A DNA stretch of 6,046 bases, from positions 1-6,046 of the forward strand of contig CAYQNS010000222.1 in the NCBI GenBank assembly GCA_964418755.1, read 5' to 3'. The stretch is from 4572-123 sp964418755. Lineage in GTDB: Bacteria; Desulfobacterota; Desulfobacteria; Desulfobacterales; 4572-123. Both the position numbers and the translations under genes were made by a program. Below are positions 5,325 to 6,046 of this stretch, piece after piece; positions within the stretch are counted from its first letter, which is position 1; each line of letters starts with the position of its first letter. A model generated the notes under the pieces. That model saw nothing but the letters and a program-made list of their open reading frames with translations. It ran no database searches and was not told where the DNA came from.

Positions 5325-6046
5325 ATGGAAGGACAGGACGCTCGGCAATATAAAATTGAAGTTAAGAATCTAACCAAGCAATTCGGAGATCTCCTGGTAC
5401 TCGATGATATTAATTTTAATATCGCCGAAGGTGAATTCATTGCCATTGTCGGACCCACAGGATGCGGAAAAACGACTTTTTTAAATTGTCTGACCAAACT
5501 TTACACCACGACAAAAGGCAATATTTATATCGACGGTGAGGTTGCCGATCCTAAAAAACACAACATATCGTTTGTCTTTCAAGAACCCACCAGCCTGCCC
5601 TGGCGAACGGTCCGCGACAATATTGCCTATGGGATGGAAATTAAAAAATACCCGCGGGACGCAATAGACAAAAAGGTCGAAGAGATGCTCAAACTGGTGG
5701 GTCTGGCCGATATGGCAGACCTTTATCCCAATCAGATCTCGGCCAGCATGGTCCAGCGGTTAACGGTGGCCCGGGCTTTTTCGATTGATCCGGATCTGCT
5801 GCTTATGGACGAGCCTTATGGCCAACTGGATGTGAAGCTGCGATTCTACCTGGAAGATGAACTGGTTCGGCTATGGAAAACCCTTGGTAACACGATCCTT
5901 TTTGTGACCCACAACATTGAAGAGGCGGTTTACATGGCCGAACGGGTTTTTGTCTTAAGCACCAAGCCGACTACCATCAAAGAAAAGGTTGTGGTGGATC
6001 TGCCGCGTCCCAGAGACCCGTTGGATCCGAAATTCATTGAAATCAG
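5325..6046 (+). CDS. ABC transporter ATP-binding protein, nitrate/sulfonate/taurine type, 3'-truncated by window edge
   Basis: The ATG at 5325 follows AGGAG (5315-5319) by 5 nt, and 240 codons read openly to the window edge. Seen: Walker A GPTGCGKTT (43-51), Q-loop FVFQEPTSLPW (83-93), Walker B LLLMDEP (158-164) with catalytic Glu163, D-loop YGQLD (165-169) and switch His196 (VTHNIEEA). The end, LPRPRDPLDPKF, matches the tail typical of SsuB/TauB/NrtD-type ATPases, which are usually about 250-265 residues, so little is missing. Role: cytoplasmic ATPase that powers uptake of a small anion through a permease and a binding protein, neither of which lies in the window. The signature loop is abnormal, ISASMVQR (138-145) where this family has LSGGMRQR; both glycines are lost, so this may be one half of an asymmetric pair. 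The terminator-like hairpin upstream suggests a separate transcript, yet proximity to the Tpa-like gene makes sulfonate import attractive. The specific substrate cannot be read. Confidence 0.93.
   Translation, partial: MEGQDARQYKIEVKNLTKQFGDLLVLDDINFNIAEGEFIAIVGPTGCGKTTFLNCLTKLYTTTKGNIYIDGEVADPKKHNISFVFQEPTSLPWRTVRDNIAYGMEIKKYPRDAIDKKVEEMLKLVGLADMADLYPNQISASMVQRLTVARAFSIDPDLLLMDEPYGQLDVKLRFYLEDELVRLWKTLGNTILFVTHNIEEAVYMAERVFVLSTKPTTIKEKVVVDLPRPRDPLDPKFIEI

Overview
The window looks like a draft-assembly piece from an anaerobic, sulfur-cycling bacterium, possibly a sulfate- or sulfite-reducing member of the Desulfobacterota. That placement is inferred from gene content (a stand-alone GltD-like Fe-S flavoprotein, a taurine:pyruvate aminotransferase-like enzyme and a sulfonate-type ABC ATPase), moderate GC in genes and AT-rich spacers. 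No RNA gene or other strong taxonomic marker is present.

Layout. (1) Positions 1-1319, minus strand: the first 439 residues of an NADPH-dependent glutamate synthase beta-chain-like Fe-S/FAD oxidoreductase, whose C-terminus lies off the left edge. (2) 1320-2131: an AT-rich, mostly non-coding divergent spacer interrupted by exactly 100 N (1846-1945), which is probably a scaffold join of unknown real length. Adjacency of the flavoprotein to the right-hand genes is therefore not proven by sequence. (3) 2132-3526, plus strand: a class III PLP aminotransferase closest, as far as I can recognise, to taurine:pyruvate aminotransferase (Tpa). (4) 3611-5176, plus strand: an aldehyde dehydrogenase of the CoA-acylating methylmalonate/malonate-semialdehyde dehydrogenase type. 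(5) 5235-5268: a strong hairpin with a short T-run, a probable intrinsic terminator. (6) 5325-6046, plus strand: the first 240 residues of an ABC transporter ATPase of the nitrate/sulfonate/taurine class, cut by the right edge.

How the genes may work together (inference): the ABC system would import an amino-sulfonate or similar small anion, the aminotransferase would move its amino group to pyruvate (giving alanine and an aldehyde), and the dehydrogenase would oxidise that aldehyde to a CoA thioester. With taurine the aldehyde is sulfoacetaldehyde and the product would be sulfoacetyl-CoA, which is not the usual Xsc or isethionate route. With beta-alanine the same two enzyme types would give malonate semialdehyde and then acetyl-CoA. 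With hypotaurine, acetaldehyde released after spontaneous desulfination could be the dehydrogenase substrate. The sequence alone does not decide between these.

The most notable oddities are the ABC ATPase signature loop, in which both glycines of LSGGQ/M are replaced (ISASM); a four-cysteine cluster in the aminotransferase; and the pairing of a Tpa-like enzyme with an acylating dehydrogenase that lacks the usual general-base glutamate.
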